Assembly (NCBI GenBank): GCA_964546275.1
Contig: CAZJJG010000002.1
Span: 13,380 to 77,379, forward strand
From: MED-G78 sp964546275
Lineage (GTDB): Bacteria; Pseudomonadota; Gammaproteobacteria; Magnimaribacterales; D2472
Length of the DNA stretch: 64,000 bases
Reading direction: 5' to 3'
Part shown: one piece after another, positions 1 to 9,765 of the stretch
How the letters are laid out: the number at the start of each line of letters is the position of its first letter
How positions within the stretch are numbered: the stretch's first letter is position 1
Notes under the pieces: model-generated
Told to the model about the DNA's origin: nothing
Database searches by the model: none
The model's input: the letters and a program-made list of their open reading frames with translations, nothing else
Position numbers and translations under genes: made by a program

Positions 1-11
1 ACTAATTATTA

Positions 12-3000
12 TTAGAACTTATAAGCAAATCCTAATTGCATTCTATAACGTGAGCCATAAGTATCAGTACTTGGACCTCTGTCATCAATACCGGTAATAA
101 TTATTTGTCCAGATGAGTTAAATCCATCAGACTCTAAAAGTCCTCTAGAACCATAATTATAATACTTTTGATGCCCTTTATCTTCATCTATTAAGTTCAT
201 AAGGTTTAGAACATCTAGATAAACAAATAGTTTATGACCATCTACAAAAGTAGGAACTTCTTGAGCAATTCTCATATCAAGCTGTTTAGTCCAAGGTAAA
301 TTATGATGATTTCTTGGAATAACTCTTCCAGCCCAGCTGTTTAAACCAGCTTTAGTAATAGCGGCAAGAACATCATTTTCTGTAACTCCGTCATAAACAA
401 CATTAGCATCTCCTGCTGTTGGAACATACATTAAAGTACTTCCATCATCTAGACCGTTATCAAAACCATCTAAAGTATGACTGTATGGTGATCCTGAGTA
501 TGCTTTATAAAATAATGATATTTTTGTTGGAGCTCCATCAAAAATATTCATCGTTTTATCTAGTCCCATTACTAATCTATGTTCATTTGACCAATTAGTT
601 GGTGCTACAGGAACATTTTTAATATCTGCATTAAGTTGATATCTTAGATTTGAAGAAGCCTGTGAAGAAGTTGCTGACCAACCACTTGAAGCTTTCATAT
701 TAGTATAACTAACGAAAACACTTGTTCCATTATCAAAGTCTTTATCAAATCCAAAAGACATTGACTCTGAGCTTGTACCTTCTGCATTTGAGATAACTGT
801 ATGGCCATATCCGTTATATGAAACAATACCTGTTGGAGAGGATTGATCTACAGTATGAGTAGAATCATAGAAGCCCATACCTTCTTTAGCATCATCTCTA
901 TTGTAAGCCAGTCTTAGATTGTATCCATTAGCAGTTGTTAGATCTAACTCTACTGAAGTCTTCCAAGTTGATGGAGTTTCGTAGTTTGGGTCAATAGCCT
1001 CAGCTCCACCTGGAGAAACAGATCCTGGAGGAATTAAAGTATATAAATCAGAATCACCGTAGAAACATGTTGGATCTCCGGCAACAGGACAAGGAGAATA
1101 GTATCTAGCTCCATAAGTAGCAACACCAGAATTTGAGAATGGACTTGCTAACCATACATTAGGCACTCTTCCAGCAAATAGTCCAATACCCCCTCTTAAC
1201 TCAGCAGAAACTACCTTGCTTGAATTTGAGAACATTAAATCTGTTGCATCTAAATTAAATCCAACTCTAGGCTGAATAATTCTTGACTTAGCAGGTGTAG
1301 AATTAGAAAAACCATGTTTTTGTGAAGCTAATTCGTTATACATAGGCCCATTATTCATTGCAAATGAATCAAGTCTTAGTCCAGCTAGAACAGTTAAGAT
1401 ATCAGAGACATACATTTTATCTTGTATGTAGATAGTTTTAAATGTTCCAGAGAATGCAGCAGCTGCATCATAAGGATCGCCTGTTGCTGATTGATTAAAT
1501 CTAAAGAAACTTGGAACACCTGCTTCAAAATTATCAACACCTTGGAACTGGTAAGCTCCATCTTCTCTTGAAATAAATAGATTACTAACAAATTTATCAA
1601 TAGAGTCATAACCCATTGTTATCTCATGATCACCAATTGTTAATACACCTTTAATATTTAAAATTTCATCAGTAGCAGATGTTTCATTAGCACTTCTGTA
1701 CTTATCTCCACCTAAGAAGATTGATTCTCTAGAACCACTTGTATATCCACCCATTGAATCAGTAATTCTAATTTCAACATGAGGGAAATCTTCTCCACCC
1801 AAAGCATCCTGATCATTTGTGTATTCGACATCTGAAAATTTAGCTTGTACATAGAAATTATCTGTTAAATCACCATACCAAGAATAAGTAGATTTCTCAT
1901 TCGTTGTTGGATAGTTATAATAATGAGAACTAAATCTAATATCGTAGTTATAAGGTTTTACAGAGTTATCTTCTGAATAACTGTAAACATACTCTAATCT
2001 ATTTTTGTCGTTCACAATGTAATCAATCTTTGTAAGTTGCTTCTCGGCCATTTCTGGTGGAGGTGAGAAGTTTGGTGAACCTGGATCATAGTTATAAAGA
2101 GTTTTTGTAATATTTGTAATTCTGTCTATTAAAGCTTGATCAGCAATTCTATAAACAACCTCTTCAGAAGGTGTTAATGATTCAAATTCTTCGTAAGCAG
2201 TAAAGAAGAATAATTTATCTTTAATAATTGGTCCGCCTAAAACAAAACCAGTAGTTTCGTCTTCGAATTGACTTGGAGCACTTCCGTTCAAGTCACCAAC
2301 ATTGTTTTCATCAGTTGAGTAGTAGTAACCCATTCCTTTAAATTCATTAGTTCCTGATTTAGTAACAGCATTTATACTTGCACCAGTAAAGTTACCTTTT
2401 GAAACATCAAATGGGCTGATATCTACTGAAATCTGCTCTAGTGTTTCAATACTGATAGGGTTTCTTACTGAAGGGAATCCGTTAGCATTAAGGCCTAATG
2501 GATCATTCTGAGCAACACCATCAACTGTAAAGTTGTTATATCTATTATTTGTTCCAGAAACTGATATAGAAGCATTTCTAGCTTGACCATTAACAATAAT
2601 TCTAGAATCTTTTTTTACATACTCTGATATAGATCTTTCAATACTTGGTGTGCCTTCTATGTCAGCAGCGCTGATGGATAGACCAGAACCAAATTTAGTA
2701 AAGGATGTTTTGGAACCAGATACCACGACCTCATCCATTGAACCTCCTGAAAGGTTTATATCAACATTAGATGTTTGAGATACATTTAAGTAAACGCCTG
2801 TAAGTCTTTCAGGAGTATATCCTGAAGCGGTTACTTTGATGATATATGGACCACCAGGCCTTAAGTTTGAAACAGCAAATGTTCCATCATCACCAGCAAC
2901 AACAGTTTTTGAGGCTCCTGTTGGAGTATGTGTGATCTCAATAGTAGCTCCTGAAACATTTACATCACCACGAATGGAAGATGTGGTTTCATTCGCTGCG

Positions 3001-3056
3001 TAAACAGACCCACTTATAAAAAATACAGTTAATAAAGACAAATACCACTTATTCAT
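12..3056 (-). CDS. TonB-dependent receptor, Oar-like
   Basis: Outer-membrane receptor of 1014 residues, probably importing a large or scarce substrate with energy from TonB; the substrate cannot be read from sequence. Residues 1-20 form a signal peptide ending in SVYA. A carboxypeptidase-regulatory-like beta-sandwich follows at about 28-102 (GYTPERLTGV region), then a plug domain at about 130-245 with the segment NNFTVDGVAQND, then a long beta-barrel ending in the terminal aromatic F typical of outer-membrane proteins. The domain order and size match Oar-like receptors. The frame is open for 28 further codons upstream to 3140, but the ATG at 3056 has a good AGGGAG ribosome site and begins the signal peptide. 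It is separated from serS by about 130 bases and is probably its own unit. Confidence 0.9.
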   Translation of the reverse strand: MNKWYLSLLTVFFISGSVYAANETTSSIRGDVNVSGATIEITHTPTGASKTVVAGDDGTFAVSNLRPGGPYIIKVTASGYTPERLTGVYLNVSQTSNVDINLSGGSMDEVVVSGSKTSFTKFGSGLSISAADIEGTPSIERSISEYVKKDSRIIVNGQARNASISVSGTNNRYNNFTVDGVAQNDPLGLNANGFPSVRNPISIETLEQISVDISPFDVSKGNFTGASINAVTKSGTNEFKGMGYYYSTDENNVGDLNGSAPSQFEDETTGFVLGGPIIKDKLFFFTAYEEFESLTPSEEVVYRIADQALIDRITNITKTLYNYDPGSPNFSPPPEMAEKQLTKIDYIVNDKNRLEYVYSYSEDNSVKPYNYDIRFSSHYYNYPTTNEKSTYSWYGDLTDNFYVQAKFSDVEYTNDQDALGGEDFPHVEIRITDSMGGYTSGSRESIFLGGDKYRSANETSATDEILNIKGVLTIGDHEITMGYDSIDKFVSNLFISREDGAYQFQGVDNFEAGVPSFFRFNQSATGDPYDAAAAFSGTFKTIYIQDKMYVSDILTVLAGLRLDSFAMNNGPMYNELASQKHGFSNSTPAKSRIIQPRVGFNLDATDLMFSNSSKVVSAELRGGIGLFAGRVPNVWLASPFSNSGVATYGARYYSPCPVAGDPTCFYGDSDLYTLIPPGSVSPGGAEAIDPNYETPSTWKTSVELDLTTANGYNLRLAYNRDDAKEGMGFYDSTHTVDQSSPTGIVSYNGYGHTVISNAEGTSSESMSFGFDKDFDNGTSVFVSYTNMKASSGWSATSSQASSNLRYQLNADIKNVPVAPTNWSNEHRLVMGLDKTMNIFDGAPTKISLFYKAYSGSPYSHTLDGFDNGLDDGSTLMYVPTAGDANVVYDGVTENDVLAAITKAGLNSWAGRVIPRNHHNLPWTKQLDMRIAQEVPTFVDGHKLFVYLDVLNLMNLIDEDKGHQKYYNYGSRGLLESDGFNSSGQIIITGIDDRGPSTDTYGSRYRMQLGFAYKF

Positions 3057-3186
3057 ATCAGCTCCCTTGAAGAATAGTAAGATTAATATATACCAATAAT
3101 ATACCTTTTTTATATCCTGCGAAAGAGGAAAAGACTTCATTTTTGTAATTTTTGTGTGAACTTTTTAAGCTAAACTGATAAATGGT

Positions 3187-4437
3187 TTATTCAGACAAGG
3201 AAATAAATTTCTTTCCCATAAATTCAACTAATGCTTTAGGCACTTTAATAGAATTTTTACCGTCATAATTATTTTCTATTACAGCAATAAGCGCCCTACC
3301 TGCTGCTAAGGCTGAGCCATTTATAGTATGAGCAAAGGCTTTATCTTTACCATTTTTAATTCTAATTTTTCCTCTTCTTGCTTGAAAATCTAAAAAATTA
3401 GAACATGATGATATTTCTCTATACTTATTTTGACTTGGCATCCAAACTTCAATATCGAAAGTTTTAGCAGCTGTAAAACCAAGATCTCCCGAACAAAGCT
3501 CAATAACTTGATAAGGCAATTCAAGAACTTGAAGAACTTCTTCGGCATGGCTTAAAAGCTCATCAAGAGCATTATATGAATCCTCAGGATCAACAATTTG
3601 AACTAGCTCAACTTTTTCAAATTGATGCTGTCTTATTAAGCCCTTAGTGTCTTTTCCATAGCTGCCTGCCTCAGAACGAAAGCATGGGGTATGCGCTGTC
3701 AATTTTAATGGTAATTTTGATGAATCGATTATCGAATCTCTATATAAGTTTGTTAATGGAACTTCAGCTGTTGGAATTAAGTACATATCATTTGAGAGCT
3801 TGAACAAATCTTCCTCAAACTTTGGGAGTTGGCCTGTGGCAGTTAAAGACTCAGCATTTGCTACATAAGGAACGTAATGTTCTTGATAACCATTCTTTGT
3901 TGCTATATCTAGCATTAGATTAACTAGACCTCTTTGAAGCTTAGCTATATCATTTTTTAAAACTGAGAAACGTGTACCTGCTAATTTAACAGCTAGCTCA
4001 GAATCAATATCTTTTGCAATCTCAATATGATCTTTTGTATTTACTGATGAAGGTTCACCAATTTTTTTTACTACAACATTATCATTCTCATTAGCGCCTA
4101 AAGGAGCGTTGGGATGGGGTATATTAGGTATGTCTAGCATGAAAATTTCTAACTCGAGCTGGATTTCTTTTAAGATTTCTTCACCAGATTTTAAGCCTTC
4201 ATTGATCTTATCTATATCTTGTTTCAGAGAATCTGTAGAGCTTGAAGATTTTTTTAAAGCTGCGAACTCATTAGATAATCTCTTTCTTTCTGCCTGAAGA
4301 AATTCAACATCAATTTGTACTACCTTTCTTTTGTCATCTATTTCACAAAATTTATTAACATCCAATTCATAACCTTTTTGAGCAAGATTTTTTACCAGCA
4401 CCTCTGGTGATTCTCTAAGTAATTTTATATCTAACAT
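3187..4437 (-). CDS. serS: Seryl-tRNA synthetase
   Basis: Charges tRNA-Ser with serine in the cytoplasm. The 416-residue product has the N-terminal coiled-coil arm (about residues 30-100) that grips the long variable arm of tRNA-Ser. The class II motifs are present: motif 2 around FRSEAGSYGKD and motif 3 around NGSALAAGRALIAVIE. Length is normal for the family. It is the last gene of the ftsK-lolA-crcB-serS run; the crcB stop lies one base upstream of its ATG, so it is probably cotranscribed. The gene order is the gammaproteobacterial one. Confidence 0.97.
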   Translation of the reverse strand: MLDIKLLRESPEVLVKNLAQKGYELDVNKFCEIDDKRKVVQIDVEFLQAERKRLSNEFAALKKSSSSTDSLKQDIDKINEGLKSGEEILKEIQLELEIFMLDIPNIPHPNAPLGANENDNVVVKKIGEPSSVNTKDHIEIAKDIDSELAVKLAGTRFSVLKNDIAKLQRGLVNLMLDIATKNGYQEHYVPYVANAESLTATGQLPKFEEDLFKLSNDMYLIPTAEVPLTNLYRDSIIDSSKLPLKLTAHTPCFRSEAGSYGKDTKGLIRQHQFEKVELVQIVDPEDSYNALDELLSHAEEVLQVLELPYQVIELCSGDLGFTAAKTFDIEVWMPSQNKYREISSCSNFLDFQARRGKIRIKNGKDKAFAHTINGSALAAGRALIAVIENNYDGKNSIKVPKALVEFMGKKFISLSE

Positions 4438-4438
4438 T

Positions 4439-4801
4439 TTATTTCAGTGATCCTAAGGTTAAACCTATATAAGTAGCTAGTATTGTAAATAGAATTGTCA
4501 TGAATATATACATAGACGCCTCACCAAAGCTTTGATTGTTGAACATTTCAACTGCTTGCATAGAAAAAGCTGACATAGTTGTAAATGATCCAAGGAAGCC
4601 AATAACAAAGAAAAGCTGTAACTCTGATCTTAAATCAGCAAAATAACTAAATATAAAACCAACTAATAAACACCCGAGAACATTAACAATAAATGTGCCT
4701 ATGTGGTAACTAGACTCAAAATATTTAGAAATTATTTCACTCAGAACATATCTTGATATAGCTCCTAAAGCGCCGCCAATTCCAATTACAAGAATATTCA
4801 T
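4439..4801 (-). CDS. crcB: Fluoride channel CrcB/FluC
   Basis: Small inner-membrane protein of 120 residues with four predicted hydrophobic helices. Family signatures visible are GGALGAISRY near the N terminus, the FIVNVLGCLLVG segment with the conserved Asn, and GFLGSFTTMSAFS, which matches the pore-lining motif of Fluc fluoride exporters. Members work as antiparallel dimers that export toxic fluoride. I see no fluoride riboswitch upstream: the gene sits four bases after lolA and is evidently read from the ftsK-lolA transcript. Confidence 0.93.
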   Translation of the reverse strand: MNILVIGIGGALGAISRYVLSEIISKYFESSYHIGTFIVNVLGCLLVGFIFSYFADLRSELQLFFVIGFLGSFTTMSAFSMQAVEMFNNQSFGEASMYIFMTILFTILATYIGLTLGSLK

Positions 4802-4805
4802 TATT

Positions 4806-5315
4806 TTATAAGTCTTTAAAGATAATTAGATTTTCAATATCAAGATTATCATTATATTTTAAATAGTGAATCTTACTTTCTTTAAATTTAATTTCTATTT
4901 TGTTATAGGTTTCATTATTAAGTGAGTTGATTATTATCGAATCTGACGTCTGTTCAAGCTCGTAATCTGAACTACTGTTAGTGATGCCATTTGTAAAAAT
5001 ATCTAATAGAGTATTATCTCCAAAATCATTTACTGAAACTCTAGAGATTTGATCTAATTCAATATCAGTAACAATAATCTCATCACCATAAAGTTCATAC
5101 TTTTCCATAAAAGGCGTGTCAACAAAAACTAAAATACCCTTATTGCTTCTAATGATTCTTCCCTCGCTCTTATCAATAGAATTAGTGTATGGATTAATCG
5201 AGGATTGAGTGAACGCTAGATTAGCTTTTTCAATTGATGCATTAAAAATATCAGTTAAATTTTCTGAATAAATATTAGAGCTTGATAAAACAAGCATTAA
5301 GAAAAATAATCTCAT
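4806..5315 (-). CDS. lolA: Outer-membrane lipoprotein carrier LolA
   Basis: Periplasmic chaperone, 169 residues, that takes lipoproteins from the LolCDE transporter to LolB at the outer membrane. A short signal peptide (about residues 1-17) precedes a LolA-like fold with the pattern GRIIRSNKGILVFVDTP, followed by the E-L-Y-G-D-E-I-I stretch. Similarity is weaker than for its neighbours, so part of the call rests on position: it lies directly after ftsK (no gap) and before crcB, as in many gammaproteobacteria. Confidence 0.85.
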   Translation of the reverse strand: MRLFFLMLVLSSSNIYSENLTDIFNASIEKANLAFTQSSINPYTNSIDKSEGRIIRSNKGILVFVDTPFMEKYELYGDEIIVTDIELDQISRVSVNDFGDNTLLDIFTNGITNSSSDYELEQTSDSIIINSLNNETYNKIEIKFKESKIHYLKYNDNLDIENLIIFKDL

Positions 5316-7625
5316 TTATGATCTTTTTGGAACAATGACTTCTCTTGAGCCATTTGTTGCCATTTCAGTAACTATTCCAGCTTGCTCCATTGTTTCAATT
5401 AGTCTCGCTGCTCTGTTATAGCCTATTCTTAATTTTCTTTGAACAGCCGATATCGATGCTCTTCTTGAATCAATAACAAAGTTAACCGCTTCATCATAAA
5501 GCTCATCAGCTTCTTCATCATTTGAATTAGAGTTTTCAGAAGACCATCCAGGAATTGGTCCTGTGTCCTGAAGGTCAGAAACAATGTCATCAATATAATC
5601 TGGTTCAGATCTTTTTCTCCAATCATCTACAACTCTATGAACCTCATCATCACCAACAAATGCTCCGTGAACTCTAACTGGAACACTTACACCTGGTGGA
5701 AGATAAAGCATATCTCCCCAACCAAGCAATTGTTCTGCCCCGCCCTGATCAAGAATAGTTCTTGAATCAATCTTAGATGAGACTTGAAATCCTATTCGAG
5801 TAGGAATATTAGCTTTAATTAATCCAGTGATGACATCTACAGAAGGTCTCTGTGTTGCTAAAATAAGATGTATTCCTGCTGCTCTAGCTTTTTGTGCAAT
5901 TCTTGCAATAAGATGTTCAACTTTTTTACCAACAAGCATCATCATGTCTGCAAATTCATCAACTACGACAACAATTGCCGGAAGTTTTTCTAAGAAAACA
6001 TCGCCCTCTTCCTTAAGAGGATCTGGAATTTGCTGACCATTAGCTGCCGCTTCTTCAATTTTCTTATTAAATCCTTGTAAATTTCTTACTCCCATCATGG
6101 ACATTAACTTATATCTTCTGTCCATCTCAGCAACACACCACCTCAGACCATTCGCTGCATCTGTCATATCAGTAATAACAGGAGTAAGTAAATGAGGTAT
6201 TCCATCATAAACTGATAATTCAAGCATTTTAGGATCAATAAGAATTAAACGCACATCCTCTGGGTCTGATTTGAAAAGTAAGCTTAATAACATCGCATTA
6301 ACACCGACAGATTTTCCTGAACCTGTTGTGCCTGCAACTAATAAATGCGGCATTTTAGCAAGATCAACAACAACAGATTTTCCAGCAATATCATGACCTA
6401 GGGCTAAAGATAAACTTGATGTAGAATTTTTAAAAGCACTAGAAGAAAGAATTTCAGTTAATCGCACCATCTTTCTATTAGTATTAGGTATCTCTATCCC
6501 AACCACAGATTTACCTTCTATGACCTCTACAACTCTAACACTACTAACTGCTAATGACCTGGCTATATCTTGAGCAATATTTGTAACTTTGCTTGCTTTC
6601 GTTCCTGGGGCTAACTCAATCTCAAATCTTGTAACAACAGGACCAGGAAGAACTGATACAACATCTGCTGTAACTCCAAATTCTGCTAGTTTGATTTCAA
6701 GTAAACCGGCTAGCTCATTTAAGTCTTCTTGAGACAAAGAAGAGCCATCGTCAAGCGCTCTGTCTAAAAGCTCAGTGCTCGGCATTCTTGTTCTAACTTC
6801 TTCAACATTCGACTTTTGCGATGCAGATGGAGGTTTTGGAACGGGTTTAATATCTGGTTTAATTGGCTCTTGATCTTTAGTTGAAGTTTGAACTTCTTTC
6901 ACGGGCGACTTAATCTCAATTGGTTTCTTTTCAACAACTTGTTTAAGTGAAGCCTCTTCTTTCTTTAATTTTATTGCTTCTGCTCTTTTTTGGTATTTTG
7001 TTATTAAAGTCTGGAAAAGATTTTGAACTGCATAAAAACTTTTTAAAGTTACATTCTTGATCTTATTAATACTTATTAGCAAAAAGGTTCCCAAAATATC
7101 TATAAATTTTGTCCAACTAAAATTGAAAGCTAATGCAATTGAAGGAATTAAAAATAGTATTAAAAATATCAAGGTACCAATTTGACCAAAAATACTAGAT
7201 AGAAAGATAAAAATAGAAGCCCCAATAAAGCCACCTGCTGACTCCTCAGGATAAGTATCTCCAGCAATATAAAATTCAAATAAAGAACAAGCACATAAAA
7301 TAGCGACAATAGAACCAAAAGAGCGGAAATAAAATTTAGCTTTAGATGTGTATTTGCTTGTAATAAATATTGATTCAATAGAAATACAGGCTAAGAGAGC
7401 CAATATCATGTATGCCCCTAAACCAAAAAGAACAAAAAATAAATCTGAGATCCATGCTCCAAATGGTCCGCCCATGTTAATAATTTCTTGGTTGGTTGAA
7501 AAAGAAGAAAAACCTGGGTCATTTGCATTGAAAGAAACGAGTGCAATAAAAATATATAAACATAAACCCAGTAATGTAAAACCAAGAAAACTCTTAAAAA
7601 TGCTTTTAGTATATGGAGAATTCAT
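5316..7625 (-). CDS. ftsK: DNA translocase FtsK
   Basis: Septal DNA pump that clears and aligns the chromosome terminus at division. The 769-residue protein has about four N-terminal membrane helices (residues 15-170), a short charged/proline linker (about 210-280), and the motor domain with Walker A GTTGSGKS at 432-439 and Walker B VVVDEFADMM. The C-terminal winged-helix gamma domain (about 700-769, IGYNRAARLIETMEQAGIV) reads KOPS sequences. The linker is much shorter than in E. coli FtsK (1329 residues), giving an SpoIIIE-sized protein. It heads the minus-strand operon and is divergent from trxB. Confidence 0.97.
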   Translation of the reverse strand: MNSPYTKSIFKSFLGFTLLGLCLYIFIALVSFNANDPGFSSFSTNQEIINMGGPFGAWISDLFFVLFGLGAYMILALLACISIESIFITSKYTSKAKFYFRSFGSIVAILCACSLFEFYIAGDTYPEESAGGFIGASIFIFLSSIFGQIGTLIFLILFLIPSIALAFNFSWTKFIDILGTFLLISINKIKNVTLKSFYAVQNLFQTLITKYQKRAEAIKLKKEEASLKQVVEKKPIEIKSPVKEVQTSTKDQEPIKPDIKPVPKPPSASQKSNVEEVRTRMPSTELLDRALDDGSSLSQEDLNELAGLLEIKLAEFGVTADVVSVLPGPVVTRFEIELAPGTKASKVTNIAQDIARSLAVSSVRVVEVIEGKSVVGIEIPNTNRKMVRLTEILSSSAFKNSTSSLSLALGHDIAGKSVVVDLAKMPHLLVAGTTGSGKSVGVNAMLLSLLFKSDPEDVRLILIDPKMLELSVYDGIPHLLTPVITDMTDAANGLRWCVAEMDRRYKLMSMMGVRNLQGFNKKIEEAAANGQQIPDPLKEEGDVFLEKLPAIVVVVDEFADMMMLVGKKVEHLIARIAQKARAAGIHLILATQRPSVDVITGLIKANIPTRIGFQVSSKIDSRTILDQGGAEQLLGWGDMLYLPPGVSVPVRVHGAFVGDDEVHRVVDDWRKRSEPDYIDDIVSDLQDTGPIPGWSSENSNSNDEEADELYDEAVNFVIDSRRASISAVQRKLRIGYNRAARLIETMEQAGIVTEMATNGSREVIVPKRS

Positions 7626-7691
7626 TATTTAAATATAATTAATATATGATTAATTATATTGGAATTAATCACAATTTGTAGATATTTGAAT

Positions 7692-7697
7692 TATAAT
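7692..7697 (+). promoter_or_regulatory. TATAAT box 8 bases before the trxB ATG
   Basis: A perfect TATAAT is followed by eight bases and then the trxB start codon. Normal spacing puts the first transcribed base 1-3 bases before the ATG, so the mRNA would be nearly leaderless. No good -35 box is visible, and there is no ribosome-binding site before the ATG. Confidence 0.45.
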
Positions 7698-7705
7698 TTT
7701 GCAAC

Positions 7706-8638
7706 ATGAATAATCATAAAAAAATAATTATCTTAGGCTCAGGTCCAGCTGGATACTCGGCATCAATTTACGCTGCGAGAGCTGGTTTGAATCCGGCAAT
7801 AATTGCTGGATCTCAAGAAGGTGGGCAATTAACTACTACAACTGATGTTGAAAACTGGCCAGGTGATAGCGATGGTCTTCAGGGTCCTGATTTAATGAAA
7901 AGAATGAAAGAGCATGCTCTTCAATTTGATGTAGAAATGATTGCAGACCACATAGATTCTGTAGATCTTTCGAAAAAACCATTTGTATTAAATGGAAGTA
8001 GTTCTTACACAACTGATGCCCTTATTATTTCAACTGGGGCTAGCGCTATGTATCTTGGAATTCCTTCGGAGCAAGAATTTCTTGGTAAAGGTGTATCGGC
8101 ATGCGCTACATGTGACGGGTTTTTTTATAGAGACCAAGAAGTTTTAGTAATTGGTGGAGGTAATACAGCTGTAGAAGAAGCTCTATACCTATCTAGAATA
8201 TGCTCAAAAGTAACATTAGTTCATAGAAGAGATGAATTAAGAGCTGAGAAGATACTTCAAGACAGAGTCTTTGAGCAAGAGCGTGCTGGAAAAATAGATA
8301 TTTTATGGAATACTCAGTTAAAAGAAGTGCTTGGAGATAATGCTGGAGTAAACGGAGCTTTATTAGAGCAAAATGGAAAAGAATTTAAGAAAGATGTTAT
8401 GGGTGTTTTTATAGCAATAGGTCATAAACCTAATACTGATATATTTTCAGGACAGCTAGATATGGAAAATGGATATATACAAATCCAGTCAGGCACAAAT
8501 GGATCTGTAACTAAAACTAGCGTTGAGGGTGTGTTTGCAGCAGGTGATGTTTCAGATCAAATCTACAGACAAGCTGTTACATCGGCTGGATTTGGATGTA
8601 TGGCTGCTCTGGATGCTGAAAAGTATTTAGCTGAATAA
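7706..8638 (+). CDS. trxB: Thioredoxin reductase
   Basis: FAD/NADPH enzyme of 310 residues that reduces thioredoxin in the cytoplasm. The N-terminal FAD Rossmann motif is GSGPAGYSAS. The redox-active CATC lies at residues 133-136, the NADPH-binding motif is VIGGGNTAVEEA, and the second FAD motif GVFAAGDVSD is near the C terminus. Length matches bacterial low-molecular-weight TrxB. It is divergent from ftsK across an 80-base AT-rich spacer, the arrangement known from Pseudomonas and relatives. Confidence 0.97.
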   Translation: MNNHKKIIILGSGPAGYSASIYAARAGLNPAIIAGSQEGGQLTTTTDVENWPGDSDGLQGPDLMKRMKEHALQFDVEMIADHIDSVDLSKKPFVLNGSSSYTTDALIISTGASAMYLGIPSEQEFLGKGVSACATCDGFFYRDQEVLVIGGGNTAVEEALYLSRICSKVTLVHRRDELRAEKILQDRVFEQERAGKIDILWNTQLKEVLGDNAGVNGALLEQNGKEFKKDVMGVFIAIGHKPNTDIFSGQLDMENGYIQIQSGTNGSVTKTSVEGVFAAGDVSDQIYRQAVTSAGFGCMAALDAEKYLAE

Positions 8639-8642
8639 GCTA

Positions 8643-8774
8643 TTACTGACCAGAAACCCAATATAGAGCTGCAATTACAGCAACTACTATAATAATAAGT
8701 GAAACTCTCGCGTCAGACTTACTATCTTCATTAGTTTCAACATCATCATAAAAAGTATCTATATCATCTCTCAT
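8643..8774 (-). CDS. Small single-span membrane protein (43 residues)
   Basis: A short gene after the YhdH-like reductase. The 43-residue product starts MRDDIDTFYDDVETNEDSKS, a strongly acidic head of about 20 residues, followed by the hydrophobic span VSLIIIVVAVIAALYWVS. The ATG follows a clear GGAG site that overlaps the end of the upstream gene, whose stop is one base away, so the two are cotranscribed. No family is recognised. Topology is probably acidic N terminus in the cytoplasm and one membrane helix. It converges on trxB with four bases between stops. Confidence 0.7.
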   Translation of the reverse strand: MRDDIDTFYDDVETNEDSKSDARVSLIIIVVAVIAALYWVSGQ

Positions 8775-8775
8775 A

Positions 8776-9765
8776 TTATTCTCCATGTTTAATTACAATT
8801 CTTCCAACCTGCTCGCCATTTAAAATTTTACTAATTTCTTCACCAACATCAACAAGACTAATTATCTTAGTCTGATCTTTTAAATTAACTTTCCATTCAT
8901 TAGAAAGTAAATTCCAAATTGATTCTTTAAATTCAATAGGTGACTCAGCGGAATCAATACCAAGAAGTGAAACACCTCTGAGAATAAATGGAAATACTGT
9001 CGTATTTAAAACCATTCCTGCAACATTACCACAAGCTGAGATTGAGCACTTTGGTGAAACCATTGAAATTATTTTAGCCAGGATGTCACCACCAACTGTA
9101 TCTACAGCACCACCATAAATAGCTTTATCTAATGGTTTAACTGGATTTTCCATAAACTCATTTCTTACAATAACAGTGCTAGCTCCAATTTCTTTAAGAA
9201 ACTCATCTTGGGTACTTTTTCCAGTTAATGCATGAACTTCGTAGCCAAGCTTGCTGAGTATATTTACCGCTACAGAACCGACGCCACCCGTTGCTCCTGA
9301 AACAAGGATTGGTTTATTTTTATCAATACCATTGTCAATAATTTTTTTAATAGATGCGGCTGCTGTAAGGCCAGCTGTTCCATAACTCATTGCTTCTATT
9401 GGTAATAGACCCTCAGGAAGTTTTACAGCCCATTCTGCTGGAACTTGAACGACCTCACCAAATCCACCGTAAACACTCATACCCATACTATAGCCAGTTA
9501 TTATTACCATATCCCCTTTTCTAAAATTTTCGCTAGATGATTCTGTAACAGAACCAACTGCGTCTATTCCAGGAACAAATGGGTAATTTCTTGTTACACC
9601 TGTCTTTGGCCCAGAAGCAGATAAAGCATCTTTATAGTTAAGTGAAGAAAATTGAACATCAACAATTATATGACCATCCTGAATTTCAGGTTTCTCAATA
9701 GCCTCAATTGAACCTAAATAACTACCATCGACCTCTTTAACTAGATAAGCCTGGTAGGTGATCAT
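8776..9765 (-). CDS. YhdH/AcuI-type NADPH quinone or acrylyl-CoA reductase
   Basis: Zinc-free medium-chain reductase of 329 residues. It has the GroES-like N-terminal half (SSLNYKDALSASG, FVPGIDAVGSV) and the nucleotide-binding motif VSGATGGVGSVAVNIL. The pattern fits the YhdH/YhfP branch, which includes AcuI, the enzyme that reduces acrylyl-CoA to propionyl-CoA during DMSP breakdown. Sequence alone does not separate AcuI from other YhdH proteins. The start overlaps the SDR stop by four bases (ATGA), indicating translational coupling and a shared role in acyl-CoA or carbonyl reduction. Confidence 0.85.
   Translation of the reverse strand: MITYQAYLVKEVDGSYLGSIEAIEKPEIQDGHIIVDVQFSSLNYKDALSASGPKTGVTRNYPFVPGIDAVGSVTESSSENFRKGDMVIITGYSMGMSVYGGFGEVVQVPAEWAVKLPEGLLPIEAMSYGTAGLTAAASIKKIIDNGIDKNKPILVSGATGGVGSVAVNILSKLGYEVHALTGKSTQDEFLKEIGASTVIVRNEFMENPVKPLDKAIYGGAVDTVGGDILAKIISMVSPKCSISACGNVAGMVLNTTVFPFILRGVSLLGIDSAESPIEFKESIWNLLSNEWKVNLKDQTKIISLVDVGEEISKILNGEQVGRIVIKHGE

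Noticed and set aside
3057..3186. Pho-like or Fur-like repeat before the TonB receptor
   Set aside because: The T-rich stretch has no clear repeat or palindrome above what AT-rich DNA gives by chance.
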